From positions 1 through 64,000 of the forward strand of contig NZ_AQWS01000011.1 of NCBI RefSeq assembly GCF_000375405.1: a DNA stretch of 64,000 bases, given 5' to 3'. Shown one piece after another: positions 1-8,207 of this stretch (positions are counted from its first letter, which is position 1; every line of letters begins with the position of its first letter). The position numbers and the translations under genes are program-made. The stretch is from Bacteroides propionicifaciens DSM 19291 = JCM 14649. GTDB lineage: Bacteria; Bacteroidota; Bacteroidia; Bacteroidales; Bacteroidaceae. Below the pieces are notes generated by a model. It saw only the letters and a list, made by a program, of their open reading frames with translations. It searched no databases and had not been told where the DNA came from.

Positions 1-2
1 AG

Positions 3-76
3 CTCTTCCTCTTGGACTTGAACCAAGGACCCCCTGATTAACAGTCAGGTGCTCTAACCAACTGAGCTAAGGAAGA
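3..76 (-). tRNA. tRNA-Asn (anticodon GTT)
   Basis: On the minus strand the sequence folds as a cloverleaf. The 7-bp acceptor stem TCTTCCT/AGGAAGA uses positions 70-76 and 4-10, the anticodon loop sits in CTGACTGTTAATCAG giving GTT, and the T-arm contains GGTTCAAGTCC. The 3' CCA is not encoded, as is common in Bacteroidota. The gene is divergent from the PfkB-family kinase. Confidence 0.96.
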
Positions 77-100
77 ATCATTTTTCAATCAAATGCGTTG

Positions 101-132
101 CAAAAGTAATAGGTTTTTTTGAAATATGCAAT
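101..132 (-). promoter_or_regulatory. Putative promoter of tRNA-Asn
   Basis: On the minus strand TACTTTTG (108-101) fits the Bacteroidota -7 consensus TAnnTTTG. ATTG (132-129) lies 20 bp upstream, matching the expected -33 TTTG spacing. Transcription would start about 20 nt before the tRNA 5' end. The element interlocks with the opposing promoter-like site at 132-139. Confidence 0.5.
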
Positions 133-139
133 ATCTTTG
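132..139 (+). promoter_or_regulatory. Putative -7 promoter element of the PfkB kinase gene
   Basis: TATCTTTG is an exact TAnnTTTG match ending 18 nt before the ATG at 158, giving a very short A-rich leader. No good -33 TTTG is seen at 19-21 bp. The short palindrome GTGA...TCAC at 139-154 lies in the presumed leader. Confidence 0.45.
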
Positions 140-157
140 TGAAAAAAATATCACAAA

Positions 158-1150
158 ATGAGAAGAATTATTGGTTTAGGTAATGCCTTGATAGATCTGC
201 TAGTCATACTAAAGGATGATAACTCACTGGATAACATGAAATTAGCCAAAGGAAGCATGCAGCTTATCTCAGCATCTAAATTTCAAGATTTAAATAAAAT
301 AATCTCCTCTATGGAGGTTTCTCAGACAACAGGAGGTTCTGCAGCCAACACAATTCAAGCTTTAGCTTCACTCGGATCACCCGTTGGCTTCATTGGCAAG
401 ATCGGAAATGATGCTTATGGTAGCTTTTTCGAACAAACTTTCAAAGCAAAAGGAGTCCACACAAATCTCATTCACGACAATAACTTACCCTCAGGAGTAG
501 CTTCAACATTCATCAGCCAAGATGGTGAACGTACATTTGGTACTTTTCTAGGGGCTGCAGCAGAATTATCAGCCTCCGAAATATTAACTGAGATGTATTC
601 AGGATACGATATACTCTATATCGAAGGGTATTTGGTCCAAAACCATGACTTAATACTTAATGCTGTTAAATTAGCTAAAGAAATGGGGCTAAAAGTATGT
701 ATTGACATGGCAAGTTATAATATTGTATCTGAAGACTTGGATTTTTTCACCTATTTGGTTACCAATTTCATTGATATCGTGTTCGCCAATGAAGAGGAGG
801 CTTATGCTTTTGCCCGAACCACGGATGCTACCGAAGCTTTAAACTACATTGCCGAATTATGTGAAATAGCAATTGTAAAGGTGGGGTCGAATGGATCATA
901 TCTTAAGTCAATAAACCAAACCTACCCTATCTGTGTTTATCAGAAGCATTGTGTGATTGATACCACAGGAGCTGGTGATTATTACGCAGCGGGATTTCTC
1001 TACGGATACATCAACGGCTTTGATTTGGAAACTAGTGCAAATATTGGAGCACTATTATCAGGGTATATTATTCAGGTCGTAGGCACAGCTCTACCCATCG
1101 AAACTTGGGATAAGATTAAATGGGAAATAGCTGAGTTAACAAAAAAGTAG
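158..1150 (+). CDS. PfkB-family carbohydrate/nucleoside kinase (adenosine kinase-like)
   Basis: Predicted cytosolic sugar or nucleoside kinase of the ribokinase fold, 330 residues, a normal family length. The N-terminal GLGNALIDLLV strand and the TTGGSAANT glycine-rich signature (about residues 59-67) are visible. The second PfkB signature DTTGAGD ends in the catalytic base Asp274 and is followed by YYAAGF. The N-terminal lid resembles adenosine-kinase-type members more than ribokinase, but the substrate cannot be assigned from sequence. The ATG follows a short A-rich leader with no Shine-Dalgarno. The next gene, an S41 protease, starts 45 nt downstream on the same strand, so the two are probably cotranscribed. 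Confidence 0.9.
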   Translation: MRRIIGLGNALIDLLVILKDDNSLDNMKLAKGSMQLISASKFQDLNKIISSMEVSQTTGGSAANTIQALASLGSPVGFIGKIGNDAYGSFFEQTFKAKGVHTNLIHDNNLPSGVASTFISQDGERTFGTFLGAAAELSASEILTEMYSGYDILYIEGYLVQNHDLILNAVKLAKEMGLKVCIDMASYNIVSEDLDFFTYLVTNFIDIVFANEEEAYAFARTTDATEALNYIAELCEIAIVKVGSNGSYLKSINQTYPICVYQKHCVIDTTGAGDYYAAGFLYGYINGFDLETSANIGALLSGYIIQVVGTALPIETWDKIKWEIAELTKK

Positions 1151-1195
1151 GTACCTTTAAATCGTTCATTTCACTTAAACCTAAAATATAGATTA

Positions 1196-2899
1196 ATGAA
1201 GAATAGTATAAAAAAGATAGTAATAATAGCAGCAGTTCTTGTAGGTGCTTTGGCTATTTACTCTTTTCGTCCATCGAAAAATCACAACTTCGAGATGGCA
1301 AAGAACATCGACATATTCAATGCCGTAGTAAAAGAATTGGATATGTTTTATGTTGACACCATTGATGCCAACGCAACAATAAAAAGAGCAATAGATGTAA
1401 TGCTAGCCTCATTAGACCCCTATACCTCATACTATCCAGCCGAAGATCAAAGCGAGCTAGAACAGATGATAAAGGGCTCCTACGGAGGTATTGGATCGCT
1501 TATTACATATGACCCCAAAAAGAAATGCTCCATGATAGCAGAACCTTATGAAGGTATGCCCGCAGCTGAAGTCGGTTTAAAGGTGGGCGATGTTCTTTTA
1601 CAGATCGACACAGTGAGCCTAAAAGACAAAAACAACCAACAGGTGAGTGAAATGCTCCGAGGTGAAGTTGGAACAAGTTTTACACTTAAAGTTCAACGCC
1701 CAGGAGTTAAAAAACCTATGGAGTTTACAATTGTTAGAAAATCAGTTCAACTCCCTACCATTCCCTATTATGGAATGCTCAAAGATAGTGTCGGTTATAT
1801 TGAACTAGTGAGTTTTTCGGGAACCCCTGCTGCCGATTTCAAGAGAGCCTTTTTAGATTTAAAGAGCCAAGGTGCTACATCACTTGTTATAGATGTAAGA
1901 AATAATGGAGGTGGTCTGCTCGACGAAGCAGTAGACATCATCAACTACTTTGTACCTAAGGGCAAAACGATAGTCACCACCAAAGGCAAGATCAAACAAG
2001 CATCCAGCACTTACAAAACAAAAAATCAACCTTTAGACACTGAGATCCCAATCGTAGTATTGGTTAGTGGTTCTACTGCATCCGCTGCAGAGATTTTAGC
2101 AGGCTCACTTCAAGATTTAGATAGAGCTGTGGTATTGGGTACTAAAACCTTCGGTAAGGGGCTTGTACAAATTCCTAGAGCACTTCCTTACGGAGCAAAC
2201 ATGAAGCTTACTTCTGCTAAGTATTATATACCAAGCGGACGTTGTGTACAAGCAATCGATTACTCGTACCGTGGTCCTGATGGTAAACTTGAGAGAACCC
2301 CCGATAGCCTACTCACAATTTTTCACACCTCGATAGGTCGTGAAGTAAAAGACGGTATTGGCGTTATTCCCGATATCGAAGTGACTCCAGAAAAACTACC
2401 AAATATCTTATTCTACCTGGTTAACGAGAATATGACATTCGACTATGCTACTGAATACGCACTAAAACATAAGACTATTCCACCAGCACAGGAGTTTGCA
2501 TTGACCGATGCCGACTATACAGAGTTTAAAGAGTTTGTAAAAGGAAAAGATTTCAAATACGACCAACAGAGTGAAAAGGTTCTAAAAAGCCTGAGAGAGA
2601 TTGCCGAATTTGAGGGTTACCTCGAAGATGCACAAACTGAGTTTACTGCCCTAGAGCAAAAGCTATCTCATAATTTAGAGAAAGACTTAACTTACTTTGA
2701 AAAAGACATTAAACAGATGCTGGCTATCGAAATCATCAAGCGCTACTACTACCAACGCGGAACAACCATCGAACGTTTGAAACAGGACGAAGATGTAGAC
2801 ATCGCCTTAAAGCTTCTTAGAACACCTTTATACGATGAGGTTTTATCGCCAAGCTTTAAACCCTTGGTAAGCGACAGCATTGCTTCTCTAAACCAATAA
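1196..2899 (+). CDS. S41-family C-terminal-processing peptidase with PDZ domain
   Basis: Serine protease of the CtpA/Prc family, 567 residues. An N-terminal hydrophobic segment (about residues 7-24) is a signal anchor or signal peptide, placing the enzyme in the periplasm. A PDZ domain around residues 85-180 (SYGGIGSLI, GLKVGDVLLQIDT) precedes the catalytic domain. Ser296 in STASAAE and Lys321 in TFGKG form the expected Ser/Lys dyad 25 residues apart. A roughly 180-residue C-terminal extension after the protease core is rich in charged helices. The gene follows the PfkB kinase and is closed by a strong hairpin terminator. A second, distinct S41 enzyme lies at 12315-13904. The substrate is unknown. 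Confidence 0.93.
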   Translation: MKNSIKKIVIIAAVLVGALAIYSFRPSKNHNFEMAKNIDIFNAVVKELDMFYVDTIDANATIKRAIDVMLASLDPYTSYYPAEDQSELEQMIKGSYGGIGSLITYDPKKKCSMIAEPYEGMPAAEVGLKVGDVLLQIDTVSLKDKNNQQVSEMLRGEVGTSFTLKVQRPGVKKPMEFTIVRKSVQLPTIPYYGMLKDSVGYIELVSFSGTPAADFKRAFLDLKSQGATSLVIDVRNNGGGLLDEAVDIINYFVPKGKTIVTTKGKIKQASSTYKTKNQPLDTEIPIVVLVSGSTASAAEILAGSLQDLDRAVVLGTKTFGKGLVQIPRALPYGANMKLTSAKYYIPSGRCVQAIDYSYRGPDGKLERTPDSLLTIFHTSIGREVKDGIGVIPDIEVTPEKLPNILFYLVNENMTFDYATEYALKHKTIPPAQEFALTDADYTEFKEFVKGKDFKYDQQSEKVLKSLREIAEFEGYLEDAQTEFTALEQKLSHNLEKDLTYFEKDIKQMLAIEIIKRYYYQRGTTIERLKQDEDVDIALKLLRTPLYDEVLSPSFKPLVSDSIASLNQ

Positions 2900-2918
2900 A
2901 AGTAGAGCAAATCAACAA

Positions 2919-2970
2919 TAAAAAAAATCGGCTTGGTAATCACTAAAGATTATCAAGCCGATTTTTTTTA
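2919..2970 (+). terminator. Rho-independent terminator after the S41 protease gene
   Basis: A 15-bp stem (ATCGGCTTGGTAATC at 2927-2941 with GATTATCAAGCCGAT at 2948-2962, one wobble) is flanked by A-rich sequence upstream and eight T residues downstream. It ends just before the 3' end of the convergent tRNA-Arg and could serve both strands. Confidence 0.85.
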
Positions 2971-2974
2971 TTGT

Positions 2975-3044
2975 AGCCTCGCCGAGAATCGAACTCGGAT
3001 CTAAAGTTTAGGAAACTTCTATTCTATCCGTTGAACTACGAGGC
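2975..3044 (-). tRNA. tRNA-Arg (anticodon CCT)
   Basis: The minus strand folds as a tRNA with acceptor GCCTCGT/GCGAGGC, anticodon stem GAAGT/ACTTT around loop TTCCTAA (anticodon CCT), and T-arm CCGAGTTCGATTCTCGG. CCA is not encoded. TATATTTG on the minus strand at 3063-3056 is a likely -7 promoter element directly upstream. Confidence 0.93.
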
Positions 3045-3419
3045 CAATAATTTTACAAATATAGGATTTTTATTAAAAACCACCTTTCAAAATTGCTTTA
3101 ATAAACACCCTATTTATGAATGCTTCTAAAAGCTTTAGTAAAACAACTTACTCGCTATGGCCAAACGACCTACTCGGAAGACTCATACCACCTACTCGTA
3201 TATCACCTCCCAACTAGTAAAAAATATTATTTACAATCAAGTCAAAAAAAGAGAAATGTTTTAAATAATTTATAATATTTAATACTAAATTAGATGTTAT
3301 AAATCGGGTGTGTTGCCGCTAAAATTTCGACAATATAGAATCGACTATAATTACGAAAACAATTCACAACCCAACCTCTTTAGGAGATTGAGTATTTTTT
3401 AATATTTAACCCTAAGTTT
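3045..3419. other. Long intergenic region with 22-nt repeats
   Basis: There is no credible gene between tRNA-Arg and the fimbrillin-like gene. The left part holds the tRNA promoter element and the repeat cluster at 3141-3228. The right part (about 3230-3419) is AT-rich, has the word TCGAC twice about 14 nt apart near 3328 and 3342, and presumably carries the promoter of the downstream gene, but I see no convincing TAnnTTTG there. Confidence 0.6.
3141..3228 (+). repeat. Tandem 22-nt degenerate repeat cluster A
   Basis: Three units start at 3141, 3163 and 3185 at exact 22-nt spacing, with a weaker fourth at 3207. The cores are AAACAACTTACTCG, AAACGACCTACTCG and ATACCACCTACTCG, followed by eight unrelated bases. 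The same core occurs on the opposite strand at about 24888-24951 and 55697-55735. This is a very short array of imperfect units, unlike CRISPR. Confidence 0.65.
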
Positions 3420-5285
3420 ATGACTAAAAGGAGTATTCAAAAAGCTAAATCACTTTTTGGTGGGATAACTGTTGTATCCCTGTTTTTATCATCCTGTTAC
3501 AATGAGATCAAAGAACCGCTAGAAGATAGCGATGTCCCCATCAGAATTACAACAGACATTCTACCCCCTTCCACACGAGTTAGTCAAGAGAAGTTTGAGA
3601 CTAAAGATGCCATAGGGTTCTTTCTGCTCACCAACACAGACAACTTAAATGAATCTTACTTCAAGAACATTCAGTTTACCTTTCATGAAGGAGAAGATTT
3701 TATACCCTCGAAAGAGCTATATTATCCCAAGACACAAGATCCTTCAACGATTATCAGCTATTATCCCTATAAAAAAGATATCCTCACCGATGAAGGATTC
3801 CTTAGAGTATCGATTAAGAGCAATTCGTCCGATAAGGCTAAAGAGGTGGATACAGACTTTTTGATCGCACGAAAAGAAAATGTATTCGCTGATCTAAAAC
3901 CTCAGCAGCTGAACTTTAAACATGCACTAGCAAAGGTAGAAGTAGAAATCAAGCCCGCGCAAGGCTATTCTGCCGAAGAGATATTAGGCACAGAACCCTT
4001 ACTTAAAATTTTAAACCAACCTACAGAAGCTTTGTTTGATACACAAAAAGGCATTTTCACTCAGCACACCAACAAACTCGATTTGCAACCTAATGCCCAA
4101 TGGCAAGTGCAAGATGGAATTATAAAAGGCTGCTCTTTTCTGTATATACCCAAAGAAGCAACATCTACAGATGAGCAGATTACTATCCTAGCGGAGAACA
4201 TAACCTATAAGTGCTCATTCCCTAAAAAATGGAACTTAAAAGCGGGGACAGTAAATCGATTAACCATAAACTATACTCCCTCAAAAGGGATTGAAATAGC
4301 CAAGGCAGAATCAAATATTAAACCATGGGAGAAAGGAGAGAACGATGAAGTTAATACCCAAATAGAAACCTGTGCGATCCAAACCACAATGTTTAAGTTC
4401 CAAAACACAAATGTTTACCGTTTAGTAAATTCGCAAGGCATTATTAGAGCGCAAGTTTGCCGAGAACTGTTGGTTAATAAAGAGATGAAAACTGAAGCAG
4501 TCGTAATCTACCCCATCGACAAAGATCTTAAAGTTGCCAACAGGGGAATATGCCTAAAAACGTTTAATCTGAAAGATAATATAGTAGGAGATACTATAAT
4601 TTGGGATAAAAAGGATAACTCTTTTAGCATAGCAAAACATGGAAGTAAGGTAGATAATACCTATTTCTTCATCGACACACAAGGTGAAATTTGTTTTTCT
4701 GAACCGAAAACTCCTGATTATATTCACAGTGAAGAGGTTTACCTAAACAGTAAAAAAGAATCTCTAGCTAACCAATATCCAATTGTAAAAATAGGAACAC
4801 AATATTGGACCACTGAGAACTGGAAGGAGGAGTTTAAATCAGATCATACTCCGTTAGCATTTGAAAAGGCTAAGACTGTTATTAATGCGGGCTACACAAT
4901 GAGTTCATATTGTGGAGATGAACACTTCTACAATCGTGCAGCAATTGAGTCCGAAGCTCTTAATCCTCAAGGATGGGCTATACCCAGTACAGAAGAGTGG
5001 AAAAAACTCTTTAAGTATATTGACCAAGACTATAACCTGCTGAAGAGTGGTCAATGGATTTCAGCAACATCGCCACTCAATTCAATCTTTAAAATCACTC
5101 CACGCGGGTGCTTTGTCAGAGGAGAGTTCAAAACAGACTCAAATTGCTTTGCAGCATATGATAGCCAAAGTGAAGATAAGCTAACTACTATCATATTCCA
5201 TAACCGAGAAGATTTACCACCTCTAGAGATTAGACTTATTAAGACTAACGACTATATGCTAAACATCAGGCTCATTAAAAGATAA
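3420..5285 (+). CDS. Fimbrillin-like (Mfa-like) lipoprotein with C-terminal FISUMP domain
   Basis: Predicted lipoprotein of 621 residues. A signal peptide ends in the lipobox LSSC with Cys26 as lipidation site. The N-terminal half has fimbrillin-family hallmarks: FETKDAIGFFLL, the ISYYPYK motif, and NFKHALAKVEVEI. The C-terminal region (about 450-621) matches the FISUMP/major-paralogous domain, with VKIGTQYWTTENW and GWAIPSTEEWKKLF. It stands alone, preceded by a repeat-containing intergenic region and followed by a terminator. A role in surface display or adhesion is likely for the family, but no ligand can be named. It resembles the fimbrillin-like proteins of 38900-45866 only in the N-terminal half. 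Confidence 0.82.
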   Translation: MTKRSIQKAKSLFGGITVVSLFLSSCYNEIKEPLEDSDVPIRITTDILPPSTRVSQEKFETKDAIGFFLLTNTDNLNESYFKNIQFTFHEGEDFIPSKELYYPKTQDPSTIISYYPYKKDILTDEGFLRVSIKSNSSDKAKEVDTDFLIARKENVFADLKPQQLNFKHALAKVEVEIKPAQGYSAEEILGTEPLLKILNQPTEALFDTQKGIFTQHTNKLDLQPNAQWQVQDGIIKGCSFLYIPKEATSTDEQITILAENITYKCSFPKKWNLKAGTVNRLTINYTPSKGIEIAKAESNIKPWEKGENDEVNTQIETCAIQTTMFKFQNTNVYRLVNSQGIIRAQVCRELLVNKEMKTEAVVIYPIDKDLKVANRGICLKTFNLKDNIVGDTIIWDKKDNSFSIAKHGSKVDNTYFFIDTQGEICFSEPKTPDYIHSEEVYLNSKKESLANQYPIVKIGTQYWTTENWKEEFKSDHTPLAFEKAKTVINAGYTMSSYCGDEHFYNRAAIESEALNPQGWAIPSTEEWKKLFKYIDQDYNLLKSGQWISATSPLNSIFKITPRGCFVRGEFKTDSNCFAAYDSQSEDKLTTIIFHNREDLPPLEIRLIKTNDYMLNIRLIKR

Positions 5286-5323
5286 AAAAAATAGGCTGTG
5301 TCGTATTGACACAGCCTATTTTC
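5284..5323. terminator. Bidirectional terminator
   Basis: A perfect 13-bp stem AATAGGCTGTGTC/GACACAGCCTATT has a 5-nt loop. On the plus strand it is followed by TTTTCATT, and on the minus strand by eight T residues. It lies between the convergent fimbrillin-like gene and the TPR lipoprotein gene, so it can end both transcripts. Confidence 0.88.
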
Positions 5324-5350
5324 ATTATTTCAAAAACTTTAAGCTTTCAA

Positions 5351-7045
5351 TTAGAAGATAGCTACAAAGTCTACATTTGTAAAGTATTTAGCAAATTCCA
5401 AATCAGTAGCTGCTTTTTTAGCTAATGAAGGATTTTGTTTAACAGCTTTAGCTAAGTTATCAATAACCATTGCATTGTTGTTAGTGCGAGCACCAAGAAC
5501 AGCTTTTAGGTAAGATGTGTAAGCATCAGCATTCTTGATACTATCAAGAGTGTTTTTCGCTTTGTTATAATCTTTAGCTAAGATTTGAGCAAGAGCAGCA
5601 CTGTTTGATTTTACATCACCAAATGCGCTTACTGCTTTGTTATAGTCACCTTGAGCAACGTAAAGGTTACCCATGATTTCGTTCAATTCTTTAGCACCAG
5701 CACCTTTACCTAGGTAAGTTTGAGCTGTAGCATTATCACCTTGTACAAGAGCGATAAGACCTAAGTTAGTATTAACCTCAGGAGCAGCATTGATTGAGTA
5801 AGCTTTCTTGAAGAAAGACTCTGCTTTTGCAAGGTTACCAGCTTGGTAAGCTAATCTACCTAAGTTGTTATAAGCACGGAAATCACCAGGGAAGTACTCA
5901 GTAACTTTAGTAAAGATTACTTCTTGTTCTGCTGGGTTTTCTGTTAGCGTAGTAGCATAAAGAAGTTCTTCGATGTTAAGTTCTCTTGGATTAGACTTAG
6001 CTAATTTAGAGATTTCCTCATCAGATTTACCAATGATCTCGTAGTTCAAGATTAAACGTGCACGTCTAAGCTCTGGAAGAATATCTTTTGCAAGAGTAGA
6101 GTAAACAGAAGAAATATTTTTGATTTCTTGCTCTCTTTTTTCTGGATCTGGGTACATAGAAAGAACACGTAGAATTAGGTTCTTGTCTTGGATGTTAGAT
6201 TTAGAAACTAGTTCTTTGAAACCTTCCCAGTCTTGAGCTGTATATTTACCATCAACAACAACATCAGCTAAATCACCTTTTTTGAATTCACGGTTGATTA
6301 GAGCTTCTGTGTTTTTCTCACGATTTTTAGCAAGACCTGTATTAAGCTCAACACCACCATCAGGAGAAGCATAAGCAGAAACTTCTACGCTACTGATTCT
6401 TTTGTTAACCGCGTCTTTAATGCTTTGAACTTGGTTTTTGAAGTCTTTAGCTTTAGAAAGTTGGTTTGTACGAATGTTAGCTTGTTGGATAAGGAACATA
6501 ATGTTATCCTTATGAGCATCTAAAATAACACGTTGGAAAGCATCTTGTCCCAATGCAGGGTTTGCTGAACCTAGAGTGTTTTTGATTAACTCAGAAGTAG
6601 AAATAACACCATCAGCAATTTTTACTGCAGGGATAGTATACGTTTTTTTACCTTTAAGAGCTTTAAACTCTAAGAACAATTCTGACTGTGCCATTTCTGG
6701 AACATAATCAAAAGATGTTTTCATTGTGTAGTTACCACCCATTTTGTAGGCGATTGATTGATGGTTACCTTGAACCTTCTCACCTTGGAAAATAGCAGTC
6801 TTACCTCTCGATTCTCCACCTTTCCATTTCAGAACAGGAGTAACTTCAACAACTGTCTTTTTGTTAAAGTATTTTTCTGGGAATTTTCCGTTAATAGTAA
6901 CAGGAACTTTACCTCCTACAGCCTCTAGGACTACAGGGTTAGTAGTGAAATAGTCTGATGAAAGACCTCTCATTTTACTTCCGCAAGAAGAAAGCACTAC
7001 AACAAGTGCAACCAATACGGGTAAATACAACTTTTTAGTCATCAT
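5351..7045 (-). CDS. TPR lipoprotein with OmpA-like region
   Basis: Envelope lipoprotein. The open frame extends to a TTG at 7054, but the ATG at 7045 (or the adjacent one at 7042) is the likelier start, leaving 564 residues. The signal peptide ends with VVVLSSC, so the lipidated Cys is about residue 21. The middle region has an OmpA-like stretch, VEVSAYASPDGG followed by TGLAKNREKN, suggesting contact with peptidoglycan. The C-terminal third has TPR repeats (AYNNLGRLAYQAGN, LGLIALVQGDN, MGNLYVAQGDY). The short repetitive codon set (many GCT, GTA, AAC) suggests high expression. Similar proteins are conserved in Bacteroidales, but a specific function is not established here. Confidence 0.8.
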   Translation of the reverse strand: MMTKKLYLPVLVALVVVLSSCGSKMRGLSSDYFTTNPVVLEAVGGKVPVTINGKFPEKYFNKKTVVEVTPVLKWKGGESRGKTAIFQGEKVQGNHQSIAYKMGGNYTMKTSFDYVPEMAQSELFLEFKALKGKKTYTIPAVKIADGVISTSELIKNTLGSANPALGQDAFQRVILDAHKDNIMFLIQQANIRTNQLSKAKDFKNQVQSIKDAVNKRISSVEVSAYASPDGGVELNTGLAKNREKNTEALINREFKKGDLADVVVDGKYTAQDWEGFKELVSKSNIQDKNLILRVLSMYPDPEKREQEIKNISSVYSTLAKDILPELRRARLILNYEIIGKSDEEISKLAKSNPRELNIEELLYATTLTENPAEQEVIFTKVTEYFPGDFRAYNNLGRLAYQAGNLAKAESFFKKAYSINAAPEVNTNLGLIALVQGDNATAQTYLGKGAGAKELNEIMGNLYVAQGDYNKAVSAFGDVKSNSAALAQILAKDYNKAKNTLDSIKNADAYTSYLKAVLGARTNNNAMVIDNLAKAVKQNPSLAKKAATDLEFAKYFTNVDFVAIF

Positions 7046-7078
7046 TTTTGGCAAAAATTTAGTGTTTATAATTTATCG

Positions 7079-7086
7079 CAAAGTTA
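7079..7086 (-). promoter_or_regulatory. Putative -7 promoter element of the TPR lipoprotein gene
   Basis: The minus strand reads TAACTTTG, an exact TAnnTTTG match, about 35 nt upstream of the chosen ATG. The -33 box is poor. Confidence 0.4.
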
Positions 7087-7213
7087 TCAAATTATCCCTC
7101 TTCTGTATAAAACATACACTAGCTGTAATCTTTACAAAATGAACAATTTGCAACTTAATTTATATTATAGGACAAAAATAACTATAATTCAAGAATTTTC
7201 TACTACTTTTAAA

Positions 7214-8131
7214 TTATTTATTTCTAGGATGGTACTCTAGTATTTCATGGCGTATCAAACTCTTGTCTAAATGGGTATATATTTCAGTAGTTGTAATAGA
7301 CTCGTGGCCCAGCATAGCTTGGATTGCCCGAAGATTAGCCCCCCCCTCCAGCAGGTGAGTTGCAAAAGAATGTCGAAAAGTGTGTGGACTTACATTCTTT
7401 GAGATACCAGCCAATTCGGCATACTTCTTTACAATATTAAAAATCATAACACGTGATAGACCAGCACCACGGCGATTAAGAAACAAGGTGTCTTCAGCAC
7501 CTCTTTTTATAACAACTGCCCCACGCTCCGTCAAATAATATTTAATGAGTTGAATACAGCACTCTGAAATAGGAACTAAACGTTGTTTGCTCCCTTTTCC
7601 ATCCACTACAACGTATTGATCTTCAAAATTTAACTGAGAAATTTTCAAACCGGTTAGCTCCGAAACACGCAAACCACAACTATAGAGTGTTTCGAGTATC
7701 GCCCGATTCCGAACGCCCTCAGGTGTACTCACATCAACAGCCTGAACAATAGCATCAATTTCTTCTACAGACAAGAAGACAGGAATGTGAAAACCCAATT
7801 TAGGGCCATCCAATAAACGTGAAGGGTCATTTTCAATAAGTTCTTCCAGAAGCAGGTAGTGATAAAACGACTTAATACCCGAAAGTATCCGAGCTTGCGA
7901 ACGAGGATGAATTCCTAAATCATGCAATTCGGCCAAGAAACCCTGTAAATCTTGCAGTGTTATTTCAAGAACTGATCGATTTATGCTTTTTGCATAGTCG
8001 GTAAGTTTGGTCAAATCGAGTAAGTAAGCATCCAACGTATTGAGAGATAGAGATTTTTCAAGTTTTAAATATTGTCTATAATTGGATATAACTTGTAAAA
8101 GCTGTTTCATATTCGCTGAAAAATCTTCCAT
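7214..8131 (-). CDS. xerD: Tyrosine recombinase XerD
   Basis: Site-specific recombinase expected to act with XerC at dif to resolve chromosome dimers. It has 305 residues, the normal length for Xer proteins. The N-terminal SAM-like core-binding domain covers residues 10-100. The catalytic domain shows Arg155 in CGLRVSEL, Lys179, His250 and Arg253 in HTFRH, His276 in LGHES and the nucleophile Tyr285 in EIYTH. Assignment to XerD rather than XerC rests on overall resemblance and on the aroQ neighbourhood typical of Bacteroidales. It is divergent from aroQ, and the shared intergenic region contains an unusual perfect inverted repeat. Confidence 0.9.
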   Translation of the reverse strand: MEDFSANMKQLLQVISNYRQYLKLEKSLSLNTLDAYLLDLTKLTDYAKSINRSVLEITLQDLQGFLAELHDLGIHPRSQARILSGIKSFYHYLLLEELIENDPSRLLDGPKLGFHIPVFLSVEEIDAIVQAVDVSTPEGVRNRAILETLYSCGLRVSELTGLKISQLNFEDQYVVVDGKGSKQRLVPISECCIQLIKYYLTERGAVVIKRGAEDTLFLNRRGAGLSRVMIFNIVKKYAELAGISKNVSPHTFRHSFATHLLEGGANLRAIQAMLGHESITTTEIYTHLDKSLIRHEILEYHPRNK

Positions 8132-8140
8132 AACAGTAAA

Positions 8141-8193
8141 ATTTTAATATCTTTGCAGAATAGTATCAAGTCTGAAAACAAAGATATTAAAAT
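8141..8193. promoter_or_regulatory. Perfect 15-bp inverted repeat with opposed promoter elements (xerD/aroQ)
   Basis: ATTTTAATATCTTTG at 8141-8155 is the exact reverse complement of CAAAGATATTAAAAT at 8179-8193, with a 23-nt spacer. Each arm contains TATCTTTG, the -7 promoter consensus. The left arm points right toward aroQ and the right arm points left toward xerD, so the two predicted start sites fall inside the spacer and the transcripts would overlap at their 5' ends. Confidence 0.7.
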
Positions 8194-8207
8194 AGATTAT
8201 CGAAAAC

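Noticed and set aside
3141-3228. CRISPR array
   Set aside because: Units are imperfect, the variable part is only 8 nt, only three or four copies exist, and no cas gene is present.
7214-8131. Integrase of a mobile element
   Set aside because: Length, catalytic residues and the aroQ/pyk/rbfA neighbourhood fit a housekeeping XerD, and there is no attachment site or cargo.
8141-8193. Invertible (phase-variable) promoter
   Set aside because: The spacer is only 23 nt, and inversion would merely swap a nearly symmetric arrangement. A symmetric divergent promoter explains it better; kept only as something to test.
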